This document shows positions 1-8,791 of a DNA stretch of 64,000 bases, one piece after another; within the stretch, counting starts at the first letter, position 1; every line of letters begins with the position of its first letter. A program made the position numbers and the translations under genes. This stretch comes from Pseudomonas fluorescens (GTDB lineage Bacteria; Pseudomonadota; Gammaproteobacteria; Pseudomonadales; Pseudomonadaceae). Below the pieces are notes generated by a model. The model saw nothing but the letters and a program-made list of their open reading frames with translations, had not been told where the DNA came from and made no database searches. The stretch covers positions 496,001 to 560,000 of the forward strand of contig NZ_LR134318.1 in assembly GCF_900636825.1 (NCBI RefSeq), written 5' to 3'.

Positions 1-1371
1 CGTCTTGATGCCTTTATTCCACGCCTGTTGGCGCAGGCGGTTGAGCATGCCAATCCGGATCTGGTGCTGGAAAGGGTGTTGCCGCTGGTTGAAGCTGTCG
101 CGCGACGTTCGGCTTATCTCGTCCTGCTGACGGAAAACCCCAGCGCCCTGCGCCGCTTGCTGACGCTGTGCGCGGCGAGCCCGTGGATCGCTGAGCAGAT
201 CACCCGTTTCCCTTTGCTGCTGGATGAATTGCTTAACGAAGGGCGTTTGTTCAAGCCACCGCTGGCGCCGGAGCTGGCCGCCGAGCTGCGCGAGCGTTTA
301 ACGCGGATCCCCGAGGACGATCTCGAGCAACAAATGGAGGCCCTGCGCCATTTCAAACTGGCGCACCGTTTACGCGTCGCCGCCTCGGAGATCGCCGGCA
401 GCCTGCCGTTGATGAAAGTCAGCGATTACCTGACCTGGCTGGCCGAGGCGATTCTCGAGCAAGTACTCGCGCTGGCCTGGCGCCAGACCGTGGCCAAACA
501 CGGTACGCCGCTACGCACCGACGGCACCTTGTGCGATCCCGGCTTCATCATTGTCGGTTACGGGAAAGTCGGCGGTCTGGAACTCGGGCATGGTTCGGAC
601 CTGGATCTGGTGTTTATCCACGACGGCGATCCCCAGGCGGAAACCGATGGGGCGAAACCAATTGATGGCGCGCAGTTCTTCACCCGTCTGGGGCAGCGGA
701 TCATTCACTTGCTGACGGCGCAGACCAACTCGGGCCAGTTGTACGAGGTGGACATGCGTCTGCGGCCGTCCGGTGCTTCGGGGCTGCTGGTCAGTTCGCT
801 CGGCGCCTTCGCCCGCTATCAGGAAAATGAAGCCTGGACGTGGGAGCATCAGGCACTGGTGCGCGCCCGCGTGCTGGTGGGCAGTCAGGATGTTGGTCAG
901 GCGTTCGAGAAAGTACGCGCGCAGGTGCTGGGCAAAGCTCGCGATCTGACGAAGTTGCAACAGGAAGTGAGCGAGATGCGCGCGAAGATGCGCGACAACC
1001 TTGGCACCAAGAGCACTGCGGCCGGTATGGCAGCAAATGCTTTCGACGCCGCGTCGCCGTTCGACCTCAAGCAGGACGCCGGAGGTATCGTCGATATTGA
1101 ATTTATGGTGCAATACGCGGCCCTGGCGTGGTCGCAAAGTCACCCGCCACTGCTGCGCTGGACCGATAACATCCGCATTCTGGAAGAGCTGGAACACGAA
1201 GGGCTGATGCCTGCCGAAGACGCCAGCCTGTTGCGCGAGGCCTACAAAGCCTACCGCTCCGCCGCTCACCGGCAGGCCTTGCAAAAGGATCCCGGTGTCA
1301 TATCGGGCGACCAGTTTGCCGAAGAACGCCGGCAGGTGTTGCGGATCTGGAAAGAGATGGGGCTAAGCTGA
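1..1371 (+). CDS. glnE: Bifunctional glutamine synthetase adenylyltransferase/adenylyl-removing enzyme, C-terminal part
   Basis: GlnE attaches and removes AMP on glutamine synthetase in response to PII. The frame is open from base 1, so the 5' part lies outside the window and only about 456 residues are present. The nucleotidyltransferase signature GYGKVGGLELGHGSDLDLVF lies near residues 184-203 of the visible part, with the metal-binding Asp pair in SDLDL; VDMRLRPSG and the later DAGGIVDIEFMVQY block are also typical. By family knowledge this half is the adenylylating domain and the missing N-terminal half is the AMP-removing domain. The gene ends with TGA and is followed by a REP pair. In PAO1, as I recall it, ilvE lies between glnE and waaF; it is absent here. 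Confidence 0.95.
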   Translation, partial: RLDAFIPRLLAQAVEHANPDLVLERVLPLVEAVARRSAYLVLLTENPSALRRLLTLCAASPWIAEQITRFPLLLDELLNEGRLFKPPLAPELAAELRERLTRIPEDDLEQQMEALRHFKLAHRLRVAASEIAGSLPLMKVSDYLTWLAEAILEQVLALAWRQTVAKHGTPLRTDGTLCDPGFIIVGYGKVGGLELGHGSDLDLVFIHDGDPQAETDGAKPIDGAQFFTRLGQRIIHLLTAQTNSGQLYEVDMRLRPSGASGLLVSSLGAFARYQENEAWTWEHQALVRARVLVGSQDVGQAFEKVRAQVLGKARDLTKLQQEVSEMRAKMRDNLGTKSTAAGMAANAFDAASPFDLKQDAGGIVDIEFMVQYAALAWSQSHPPLLRWTDNIRILEELEHEGLMPAEDASLLREAYKAYRSAAHRQALQKDPGVISGDQFAEERRQVLRIWKEMGLS

Positions 1372-1449
1372 TACACGGACTTGTGGGTAATGCAAAACCC
1401 TGTAGGAGTGAGCCTGCCGTGTTCAAGGTTTTGCGGCAAAACGAATAAC

Positions 1450-1543
1450 CCTGTGGGAGCTGGCTTGCCAGCGATAGCGGAGTATCAGACGACAATAATG
1501 TTGAATGTGAAGACCCCATCGCGAGCAGGCTCGCTCCCACAGT
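1450..1543. repeat. REP-like inverted pair (family A)
   Basis: Two diverged copies of a REP-like palindrome face each other. The left arm begins GTGGGAGCTGGCTTGCCAGC at 1453. The right arm at about 1518-1540 reads as GTGGGAGCGAGCCTGCTCGC on the minus strand. A spacer of about 38 bases separates them. The same arrangement, including spacer words such as CCAGACGAC and ATGTTGAATG, recurs at 28675-28765. A partial related copy (TGTAGGAGTGAGCCTGCCG) lies just upstream near 1401. Confidence 0.8.
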
Positions 1544-1573
1544 AGATCTACAGTGTTTGTAGAATTCTCGAGG

Positions 1574-1608
1574 CGGGGAGGCGTAAATGCCTCCCCGGTT
1601 CGTTTTTG
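1574..1608 (+). terminator. Terminator-like hairpin just before waaF
   Basis: GGGGAGGC (1575-1582), a six-base loop and GCCTCCCC (1589-1596) form a perfect 8-bp stem, followed by GGTTCG and a five-T run. It lies only nine bases before the waaF start, so it may end glnE transcription, attenuate waaF, or both. Confidence 0.65.
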
Positions 1609-1616
1609 GAAACCAC

Positions 1617-2651
1617 ATGAATATTCTGATCGTTGGGCCCAGTTGGGTCGGTGACATGGTGATGGCGCAGACACTGTTTCAGTGTCTCAAACAGCGCCAC
1701 CCGCAATGCGAAATCGACGTGCTGGCCCCCGAGTGGAGCCGGCCGATCCTTGAGCGCATGCCCGAAGTGCGCAAGGCCTTGAGCTTCCCGCTCGGCCATG
1801 GCGCGCTGGAGTTGGCAACGCGCCGGCGCATCGGCAAATCCCTGCGCGGTCAGTACGATCAGGCGATCCTGCTGCCCAACTCGCTGAAGTCGGCGCTGGT
1901 GCCGTTTTTCGCCGGCATTCCGAAACGCACCGGTTGGCGCGGCGAATTCCGCTACGGCCTGCTCAACGATGTGCGCACCCTCGATAAAGAACGCTATCCG
2001 CTGATGATCGAGCGCTTCATGGCGCTGGCCTATCAAGCCAATGCGGAGCTGCCAAAACCGTATCCGCGCCCGAGTCTGCAAATCGATCCGGTGACCCGCG
2101 AAGCGGCGCTCGCCAAGTTCGGCTTGAGCCTCGACCGTCCGGTGTTGGCCCTGTGCCCCGGCGCCGAGTTCGGCGAATCCAAGCGCTGGCCATCCGAGCA
2201 CTACGCCAAAGTCGCCGAATCGCGCATCCGCGAAGGCTGGCAGGTGTGGCTGTTCGGCTCGAAAAACGATCACGCGGTCGGCGAAGACATTCGCGCCCGG
2301 CTGATTCCCGGCCTGCGCGAAGAATCGGTCAACCTCAGCGGTGGCACCTCGCTGGCCGAGGCCATTGATCTGTTGTCCTGCGCCGACTCGGTGGTATCCA
2401 ATGACTCTGGCCTGATGCACGTGGCCGCTGCGTTGAACCGCCCGCTCGTCGCCGTCTACGGCTCGACCTCGCCGGGCTTCACGCCGCCGTTGGCCGAGCA
2501 GGTCGAGATCGTTCGCCTGGGTATCGAATGCAGTCCTTGCTTCGACCGAACCTGCCGTTTCGGCCATTACAATTGCCTGCGCCAGCTGATGCCGGACGCG
2601 GTCGACGATGCCCTGCAGAAGTTGCAGGGCTCTGTGATCGAGGTTCATTAA
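1617..2651 (+). CDS. waaF: ADP-heptose:LPS heptosyltransferase II
   Basis: WaaF adds the second L-glycero-D-manno-heptose of the LPS inner core at the cytoplasmic face of the inner membrane. The protein is 344 residues, the normal length, with the GT9 opening MNILIVGPSWVGDMVMAQTL and the C-terminal ADP-heptose-binding region SNDSGLMHVAAALNRPLVAV (about residues 260-280) followed by YGSTSPGF. The ATG at 1617 is chosen because the family begins there; an upstream in-frame ATG at 1587 lies inside a hairpin loop. It is the first gene of a compact core operon; waaC begins one base after its stop. Confidence 0.96.
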   Translation: MNILIVGPSWVGDMVMAQTLFQCLKQRHPQCEIDVLAPEWSRPILERMPEVRKALSFPLGHGALELATRRRIGKSLRGQYDQAILLPNSLKSALVPFFAGIPKRTGWRGEFRYGLLNDVRTLDKERYPLMIERFMALAYQANAELPKPYPRPSLQIDPVTREAALAKFGLSLDRPVLALCPGAEFGESKRWPSEHYAKVAESRIREGWQVWLFGSKNDHAVGEDIRARLIPGLREESVNLSGGTSLAEAIDLLSCADSVVSNDSGLMHVAAALNRPLVAVYGSTSPGFTPPLAEQVEIVRLGIECSPCFDRTCRFGHYNCLRQLMPDAVDDALQKLQGSVIEVH

Positions 2652-2652
2652 C

Positions 2653-3714
2653 TTGCGGGTATTGCTGATCAAGACCTCATCGCTGGGTGACGTGATTCAT
2701 GCGTTGCCAGCGCTGACCGACGCCGCCCGGGCCATTCCCGGGATCAAGTTCGACTGGGTCGTAGAGGAAGGCTTCGCCGAAATCCCGACGTGGCACCCCG
2801 CCGTCGGCAAAGTGATCCCGGTGGCCATCCGCCGCTGGCGCAAAAACCTCTGGAAGACCCTCACCAGCGGCGAATGGAAGCGCTTCAAGCAAAGCGTGCG
2901 GGCGAACAAATACGATTTGGTAATTGACGCTCAAGGTTTGCTGAAAAGCGCTTGGCTGACCCGCTGCGTCAAAGCCCCGGTCGCCGGCCTCGACAAAGGT
3001 TCGGCTCGCGAACCGATGGCTGCGCGTTTCTACGACCGCAAACTGGCCGTGGCGCGCGGACAGCACGCTGTCGAACGTGTACGTCAGTTGTTCGCCATCG
3101 CCCTCGGTTATGACCTGCCCAAAGGCTTGGGCGATTACGGCCTCAACGTTGAGCGACTGGTCGAGCTGCCGCGCAAGAATCCGTTCGTGGTGTTCTTGCA
3201 TGGCACCACCTGGGACACCAAGCATTGGCCGGAAATCTACTGGCGTGAACTGACCGAACGGGTCGGCTACCTTGGGGTTGGCGTCAAGTTGCCGTGGGGC
3301 AATCCGCAGGAAAAGGCCCGCGCCGAGCGCATCGCCGCCGGCTTCAAGCACGCCGAAGTGCTGCCGAAACTCAATCTGGCCGGCGTCGGCAAAGTCCTTG
3401 CCGGGGCGCAAGCCTGCGTTGCGGTGGACACAGGCCTCGGTCACCTGGCCGCCGCACTCGACGTGCCGACCATCTCGCTGTTCGGCCCGACCAACCCGGG
3501 CCTGACCGGCGCCTACGGCAAATTGCAGATTCATCTGGCCAGCGACTTTCCGTGCGCGCCGTGCATGCAAAAGAAATGTACTTATCAACCGACCGAGCAG
3601 GATGCCCGTCAGTTTGACCTCAAGCGCGAGCAGCCTTTGTGCTTCACGCGTGTGAACCCCGAGCGTGTCGCCAGCCGACTGAGCACGTTGTTAATGGCTG
3701 AGGAGCTGCGCTGA
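2653..3714 (+). CDS. waaC: LPS heptosyltransferase I
   Basis: WaaC transfers the first heptose to Kdo2-lipid A. The 353-residue product has the GT9 opening MRVLLIKTSSLGDVIHALPA and the nucleotide-sugar region VDTGLGHLAAALDVPTISLF (about residues 257-276) followed by GPTNPGLTG. The start codon is TTG at 2653, set by this conserved N-terminus; GAGGTTC at about 2640-2646 may serve as ribosome site. The gene lies one base after waaF, and its TGA shares one base with the ATG of waaG (TGATG), indicating coupled translation. Confidence 0.96.
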   Translation: MRVLLIKTSSLGDVIHALPALTDAARAIPGIKFDWVVEEGFAEIPTWHPAVGKVIPVAIRRWRKNLWKTLTSGEWKRFKQSVRANKYDLVIDAQGLLKSAWLTRCVKAPVAGLDKGSAREPMAARFYDRKLAVARGQHAVERVRQLFAIALGYDLPKGLGDYGLNVERLVELPRKNPFVVFLHGTTWDTKHWPEIYWRELTERVGYLGVGVKLPWGNPQEKARAERIAAGFKHAEVLPKLNLAGVGKVLAGAQACVAVDTGLGHLAAALDVPTISLFGPTNPGLTGAYGKLQIHLASDFPCAPCMQKKCTYQPTEQDARQFDLKREQPLCFTRVNPERVASRLSTLLMAEELR

Positions 3715-4835
3715 TGCAATTGGCATTCGTCCTGTACAAATATTTCCCGTTCGGCGGCTTGCAGCGCGATTTCATGCGCATCGCCCTTGAATGCCAGAAG
3801 CGCGGTCATCAGATCCGTGTCTACACGTTGATCTGGGAAGGTGATGTGCCGCCGGGGTTCGAAGTGCTGGTGGCGCCGGTCAAGGCATTCTTCAACCATC
3901 GTCGCAATGAAAAACTCAGCGCGTGGATGGAAGCGGATCTGGCCAAGCGCCCGGTCGATCGCCTGATTGGTTTCAACAAGATGCCGGGGCTCGACGTGTA
4001 TTACGCCGCCGACGGCTGTTTCGAAGACAAGGCGCAGAACCTGCGCCATTCGCTGTACCGCCGCTGGGGCCGTTATCGCCACTTCGCCGAGTACGAGCGC
4101 GCGGTGTTCGCCAAAGACGCGAAAACCGAAGTGCTGATGATTTCCGAAGTGCAGCAGCCGCTGTTCATCAAGCATTACGACACGCCGCTGGAGCGCTTTC
4201 ACTTGCTGCCGCCGGGTATCGCTCAGGATCGTCGGCGTCCAGCGGATGCCGACGAGATTCGTGCCGGTTTCCGTGCCGAATTCAATTTGAAGGACGACGA
4301 ACTGCTGCTGGTGCAGATCGGTTCGGGGTTCAAGACCAAAGGCGTCGATCGCAGCCTCAAAGCATTGGCCGCATTGCCTGCGGAACTGAAAAAACGCACC
4401 CGGCTGTTTGTAATCGGCCAGGATGACCCCAAATTGTTCCAGATGCAGAGTGCGACATTGGGCCTGGGTGACAACGTGACGTTCCTCAAGGGCCGCAGCG
4501 ATATCCCGCGCTTCCTGCTCGGTGCCGATCTGTTGATCCACCCGGCGTACAACGAAAACACCGGCACGGTGTTGCTCGAGGCACTGGTGGCCGGTCTGCC
4601 GGTGCTGGTCAGCGCGGTCTGCGGTTACGCCCATTACATCGCCGAGGCCGACGCCGGGCGTGTGCTGGACGAGCCGTTCGATCAGGCGCAACTGACCCAA
4701 TACCTGACCGAAATGTTGAGCGACGACGCTGCACGCGCGGCCTGGAGCCGCAACGGTCTGGCCTTCGCCGAGACGGCCGACCTCTACAGCATGCCGCAGC
4801 ACGCGGCCGATGTGATTCTGGCGGAGCACGCTTAA
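3714..4835 (+). CDS. waaG: LPS core glucosyltransferase I (GT4)
   Basis: WaaG adds the first hexose of the outer core to heptose II. The 373-residue product starts MQLAFVLYKYFPFGGLQRDF, the WaaG N-terminal glycine-rich loop, and has the GT4 EX7E region at about residues 281-289 (ENTGTVLLE), preceded by LIHPAYN and followed by ALVAGLPVLVSAVCG. It overlaps waaC by one base, and waaP begins inside its stop codon (TAATG). In Pseudomonas the first hexose at this position is usually galactosamine, so the exact donor sugar is not settled by the sequence. Confidence 0.94.
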   Translation: MQLAFVLYKYFPFGGLQRDFMRIALECQKRGHQIRVYTLIWEGDVPPGFEVLVAPVKAFFNHRRNEKLSAWMEADLAKRPVDRLIGFNKMPGLDVYYAADGCFEDKAQNLRHSLYRRWGRYRHFAEYERAVFAKDAKTEVLMISEVQQPLFIKHYDTPLERFHLLPPGIAQDRRRPADADEIRAGFRAEFNLKDDELLLVQIGSGFKTKGVDRSLKALAALPAELKKRTRLFVIGQDDPKLFQMQSATLGLGDNVTFLKGRSDIPRFLLGADLLIHPAYNENTGTVLLEALVAGLPVLVSAVCGYAHYIAEADAGRVLDEPFDQAQLTQYLTEMLSDDAARAAWSRNGLAFAETADLYSMPQHAADVILAEHA

Positions 4836-5641
4836 TGAAGTTGATGCTGGCTGAACCGTTCAAAAGCCTTTGGGCCGGACGCGACCCGTTCGCCGAAGTC
4901 GAAGGCTTGCAGGGCGAGGTATACCGCGAGCTGGAAGCACGTCGGACATTGCGCACGGAAGTCGACGGGAACGGATTTTTCGTGAAAATCCACCGTGGCA
5001 TCGGCTGGGGCGAAATCTTCAAGAACCTGCTCACCGCCAAGCTGCCGGTGCTCGGCGCGGGTCAGGAGTGGAAGGCCATCCAGCGTCTGCAGGAAGTCGG
5101 CGTGCCGACCATGACAGCCGTCGCGTATGGCGAAAAGGGCAGCAACCCGGCAGATCAGCATTCGTTCATCGTCACCGAAGAACTGGCGCCGACCATCAGC
5201 CTCGAAGACTTCAGCATCGACTGGATCAAACAGCCGCCCGAGCCAAAACTCAAGCGCGCGCTGATTGCCGAAGTCGCACGCATGACCGGCATGATGCACC
5301 GCGCCGGGGTCAACCATCGCGACTGCTACATCTGCCACTTCCTGCTGCACACCGACAAACCGGTCACGCCGCAAGATTTCAAACTCTCGGTGATCGACCT
5401 GCACCGCGCCCAGACCCGCGCCAAGATCACCCAGCGCTGGCGCAACAAGGATCTGGCGGCGCTGTACTTTTCCGCGCTGGACATCGGCCTGACCCGCCGC
5501 GACAAGTTGCGCTTCCTCAAGGGTTATTTCCAGCAGCCGCTACGGCAGATTCTCGCTGAAGAGGCGGCGCTGTTGAGCTGGCTCGAAGGCAAAGCCAACA
5601 AGCTCTACGCGCGCAAACAGCGTTACGGAGATGCGCTCTGA
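4835..5641 (+). CDS. waaP: LPS heptose I kinase WaaP
   Basis: WaaP phosphorylates heptose I of the inner core, a modification essential in P. aeruginosa and important for outer-membrane stability. The 268-residue protein has a eukaryotic-like kinase fold: HRDCYICHFLL places the catalytic-loop Asp at residue 163, and SVIDLHRAQ follows as the metal-binding loop (DFG-like). The N-terminus carries the typical FKSLWAGRDPF. The next gene starts within its stop codon (TGATG). It is the only one of the neighbouring kinases that can be named with confidence. Confidence 0.95.
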   Translation: MKLMLAEPFKSLWAGRDPFAEVEGLQGEVYRELEARRTLRTEVDGNGFFVKIHRGIGWGEIFKNLLTAKLPVLGAGQEWKAIQRLQEVGVPTMTAVAYGEKGSNPADQHSFIVTEELAPTISLEDFSIDWIKQPPEPKLKRALIAEVARMTGMMHRAGVNHRDCYICHFLLHTDKPVTPQDFKLSVIDLHRAQTRAKITQRWRNKDLAALYFSALDIGLTRRDKLRFLKGYFQQPLRQILAEEAALLSWLEGKANKLYARKQRYGDAL

Positions 5642-6375
5642 TGGCGGGTTGGATTCTTGAGCCTGAATACAGCGATCTCGCCGCCGACTTTGGCAGCCTC
5701 GAAGCGGTATTTGCCCTGCAGGGCGAGCGGCTGACCCGCGATCCGTTGTCCGAAGTCATTCGCGTCGAGCGCAACGGCGTCAACTATTACGTCAAACGCT
5801 ACGTCGGCGCCGGTAAGGGCTTGCGCCGCTACCTCGGCAAGCCACGGGTGAAGATGGAATGGCAGAACCTCAAGCGCTTCGCCAAGTGGGGCATCCCCAC
5901 TGCGGAGGTGGTGGCCTGGGGCCTGGAGCGTCGGGGCGCGGCGTACGACCGTGGCGCGATGATCACTCGCGAGTTGCCGCGCACCGAGGATCTCTCGGCG
6001 CTGGCCGAGCGCAAGGATCCCAAGCTCGACGACCGCGCCTGGGTCGATGGCGTCAGTCGGCAATTGGCCGGTTACACCCGCACCATGCACGACCATCGCT
6101 TCACCCATAACGATCTGAAGTGGCGCAATCTGCTGATCGACGATCAGGCGCGGCTGTTTCTGATCGACTGCCCGAACGGCGATTTCTGGCGCGGTTTCTG
6201 GCTCAAATACCGCATCACCAAAGATCTGGCGTGTCTCGACAAGGTCGCCAAATATCACCTGTCGAACACCCAGCGCCTGCGCTTTTATCTGCAATACCGT
6301 GGCCGCGATCGCCTGAATGCCGCTGACAAAAAGCGCATTCGCCACGTGGTGAGATTTTTCGAGGGACGTGAATGA
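5641..6375 (+). CDS. WaaP-related LPS core kinase (InaA/KdkA type)
   Basis: This 244-residue protein resembles the kinase following waaP in PAO1 (PA5008 as I recall). The kinase core is visible: a Lys in VNYYVKRYVG (about residue 45), the catalytic loop FTHNDLKWRNLL with intact His-Asn-Asp and the downstream Asn (about residues 154-165), and FLIDCPNGDFW as the metal-binding segment. It probably phosphorylates an LPS core sugar such as a heptose; the acceptor cannot be read from sequence. Translation is coupled to waaP by a one-base overlap and to the next gene by an ATGA overlap. Confidence 0.85.
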   Translation: MAGWILEPEYSDLAADFGSLEAVFALQGERLTRDPLSEVIRVERNGVNYYVKRYVGAGKGLRRYLGKPRVKMEWQNLKRFAKWGIPTAEVVAWGLERRGAAYDRGAMITRELPRTEDLSALAERKDPKLDDRAWVDGVSRQLAGYTRTMHDHRFTHNDLKWRNLLIDDQARLFLIDCPNGDFWRGFWLKYRITKDLACLDKVAKYHLSNTQRLRFYLQYRGRDRLNAADKKRIRHVVRFFEGRE

Positions 6376-7124
6376 CTGATTTTCTGGCCGCTGCAGACCG
6401 AGCGCTGCTTGAACGCAATGGTCTCGGCACCTTCGAGGCCTTGTGGGCCAAACAGCTTGAAGCGGTGGACGAGCCCAACACTGACGGCGGCGGCTGGAGC
6501 AGCGTGTTCCGTCTGGAGCTGGAAGGGCACGCGTATTACCTCAAGCGCCAGAGTAATTACCTGACGCGTACGTTGCATGCACCGTTCGGCGAGCCGAGTT
6601 TCGCCCGCGAATTTCGCAACATCAGCCGCTACAACATGCTGGGGATTCCAGCCTTGCAAGCGGTGTTTTTTGGCGAGCGCAAGGTCAAGGGTGAGGTTCG
6701 GGCAATTCTGCTGACTCGCGCCCTCGATGGCTGGGACGACCTCGATTCGCTGCTGCAGCGCTGGTCTGAGCTGCCGGCGGTACAACAGTCGGCGATTCTC
6801 AAGGCGTGCGGATTGCTCGCACGACGCCTGCACGGTTTGCGTCAGGTGCATGGTTGTTTTTACCCCAAACATATCTTTATGCAGGCTGACGGCAGCGGCT
6901 ATCAGGCGCAGTTGATCGACCTGGAAAAGACCCGGCCGTTGCTGTTCGGCATGCGTGATCGCGTCAAGGATCTCGAGCCGTTGCGGCGCCGCGCTCCGCA
7001 GTGGAGCGAGGCGCAATTGCGCGAGTTGCTCGCGGCGTATCTGGATCAGCCGACGAGCAGCTCGTTGGTTGACAGTTGGGTCAAGCGGTTGACCGCCCGG
7101 CGCAGTCGCAAGGAGACGCGCTGA
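6372..7124 (+). CDS. Kinase-like LPS core protein with atypical catalytic loop
   Basis: A 250-residue member of the InaA/lipopolysaccharide-kinase family. The N-lobe has YYLKRQSNY (the likely ATP-binding Lys) and a Glu-containing SFAREFRNISRYN helix. Where relatives have HxDxxxxN, this protein has HGCFYPKHIFM near residues 159-169, with no Asp or Asn at the expected places, while QLIDLEKTRPL keeps a DFG-like Asp. The family is known to include such CFYPKH forms, so this may be a lineage trait rather than decay. Start and stop overlap both neighbours (ATGA, TGATG). It could be a diverged kinase or a pseudokinase partner. Confidence 0.8.
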   Translation: MTDFLAAADRALLERNGLGTFEALWAKQLEAVDEPNTDGGGWSSVFRLELEGHAYYLKRQSNYLTRTLHAPFGEPSFAREFRNISRYNMLGIPALQAVFFGERKVKGEVRAILLTRALDGWDDLDSLLQRWSELPAVQQSAILKACGLLARRLHGLRQVHGCFYPKHIFMQADGSGYQAQLIDLEKTRPLLFGMRDRVKDLEPLRRRAPQWSEAQLRELLAAYLDQPTSSSLVDSWVKRLTARRSRKETR

Positions 7125-8575
7125 TGCAGTTAGCCGATCTGAAAAACGCCGGGCGCACCCCGAGCCTGCCATTGACCATTACGCTCGCCGACGCCGCGGG
7201 CCCGGCCGATTTGCAATTGCTGAGCCTGTTGCGAGTGTTGCCGGGCCAGCGCTATGTCGGCGTCGGCGTGTGGCGCGGTCGGCCAGTACTGGCGAAATTG
7301 CTGGTCGGCAGCAAGGCTGCGCGGCATTTTCAGCGTGAACTCAACGGCGTGAAACTGCTGGCGGCGCAGAGCATGACCACGCCGCTGCTATTGGCCGATG
7401 GCTTGAAGGAAGGCGAGGGTGGCTGGCTGCTGTTCGAATTTCTCGAAGGCTCCGAGAGCTTGGGTGACGTTTGGCATGAGGTCGAATCCTTGCCCGTGCT
7501 GGCCGATGAGCAATCGGCGGTGCTGGCCGAAGCGCTCAGTGCTATCGCGCAATTGCACAGCAAAGGTCTGTGGCAGGAAGACCTGCACCTCGATAATTTG
7601 CTGCGCCACAACGGCGAGCTGTACCTGATCGATGGCGCCGGCATCTGCGTGGAGACCGCCGGTCAACCGTTGTCGCGACAGAAGGTGCTGGAAAACCTCG
7701 GCGTCTTTTTCGCCCAGCTACCCAAATCGCTGGAACCGTTCACCGAAGAATTGCTGGTGTATTACCTGTTGAGTAATGCCGAGCACGCGCTACCGCTGGA
7801 AGCGCTGCAAAAGCAGATCGACAAGGTGCGCGCCTGGCGGCTGCGCGATTACCTGATCAAGGTCGGTCGCGAGTGCACACTGTTTGCGGTGCAGCGTGGC
7901 GCGTTCGCTTTGCGCGCTATTCGTCGCGAAGAAGAAACGGCGATGCTGCCGGTGCTGGAGCAGGCCGATGCCCTGCTCGATCGGGGCCATCTGTATAAAA
8001 CCGGCGGCGCGGCGAGCGTCGGCAAGGTTGAGGTCGCCGGGCGAGCGCTGGTCATCAAACGCTACAACATCAAGAATTTCGCCCATTGGCTCAAGCGCTT
8101 CTGGCGCCCGAGCCGTGCGTGGCATTCGTGGCATGAAGGTAATCGGCTGGCGTTTCTCGGCATCGCCACGCCGAAACCACTGGCGGTGCTGGAAAAGCGT
8201 TTCCTGTGGCTACGCCGTCGAGCCTATCTGATCACCGAGTACTTGCCCGGGCCTGACATCATCGAACGCTTTGCGCCATATGTGGAAAGTGGCGCGGCAC
8301 CGGAAACCGAGCTGCAAGCGCTGGATCAACTGTTTGCGCGATTGATCGCCGAGCGCATCAGTCATGGCGATTTCAAAGGGCATAACCTGTTCTGGCAGGA
8401 GGATCGCTGGGCGCTGATCGATCTTGATTCGATGTGTCAGCATGCCTCACTCGGCAGTTTCGCCCCGGCCTATGCCCGAGATCGCGCCCGGTTCATGCGC
8501 AACTGGCCCGAGAGCAGCGCATTGCATCAAGTCATTGATCAGCGTTTGCCCAAAGACATCTCCAGCGCAGTCTGA
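7124..8575 (+). CDS. Double-domain LPS kinase-like protein
   Basis: The 483-residue protein carries two consecutive kinase-like domains. Domain 1 (about residues 1-225) has VLAKLL as a possible N-lobe Lys, then LWQEDLHLDNLL (catalytic Asp, Asn) and LYLIDGAGI. Domain 2 (about 270-475) has ALVIKRYNIKNF, ISHGDFKGHNLFW with intact His-Gly-Asp and Asn, and WALIDLDSM. Both domains look catalytically competent, unlike the preceding gene product. The ATG at 7124 follows AAGGAGA and overlaps the upstream TGA. It probably phosphorylates core sugars; PAO1 has a comparable long kinase at this place (PA5006 as I recall). It is the last gene of the operon, followed by a REP pair. Confidence 0.82.
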   Translation: MQLADLKNAGRTPSLPLTITLADAAGPADLQLLSLLRVLPGQRYVGVGVWRGRPVLAKLLVGSKAARHFQRELNGVKLLAAQSMTTPLLLADGLKEGEGGWLLFEFLEGSESLGDVWHEVESLPVLADEQSAVLAEALSAIAQLHSKGLWQEDLHLDNLLRHNGELYLIDGAGICVETAGQPLSRQKVLENLGVFFAQLPKSLEPFTEELLVYYLLSNAEHALPLEALQKQIDKVRAWRLRDYLIKVGRECTLFAVQRGAFALRAIRREEETAMLPVLEQADALLDRGHLYKTGGAASVGKVEVAGRALVIKRYNIKNFAHWLKRFWRPSRAWHSWHEGNRLAFLGIATPKPLAVLEKRFLWLRRRAYLITEYLPGPDIIERFAPYVESGAAPETELQALDQLFARLIAERISHGDFKGHNLFWQEDRWALIDLDSMCQHASLGSFAPAYARDRARFMRNWPESSALHQVIDQRLPKDISSAV

Positions 8576-8579
8576 ATCC

Positions 8580-8646
8580 CTTCGCCAGCAGGGCTGGCTC
8601 CCACATTGAAATGCATTGCAATGTGGGAGCGAATTCGCTCGCGAAA
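8580..8646. repeat. REP-like inverted pair (family A), possible transcription end
   Basis: TTCGCCAGCAGGGCTGGCTC (8581-8600) with CCACAT is mirrored by ATGTGGGAGCGAATTCGCTC (8621-8640) plus GCGAA. The arms form a long imperfect hairpin directly after the LPS kinase operon. There is no T run, so any termination would be of the REP type. Confidence 0.7.
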
Positions 8647-8791
8647 AGGCCAGTCCGAACATTGCACTTCCTCCGGGAGAAAGGGTGGACAAGCGCCACT
8701 GACTTCTCCTACAGCTTCTACAGAAGCCATGAACTGTGCCGCGCCAAGCCCCGATGCTAGTTTGCCTGACGACTACTGAGGGCAACGCTTG

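Noticed and set aside
511..1284. Long ORF antisense to glnE
   Set aside because: It is a shadow of the GC-rich codon pattern of glnE; no ribosome site or recognisable domain.
1372..1616. Absence of ilvE between glnE and waaF
   Set aside because: PAO1 has ilvE there as I recall, but other Pseudomonas such as P. putida seem to lack it at this place, so this is probably normal lineage variation.
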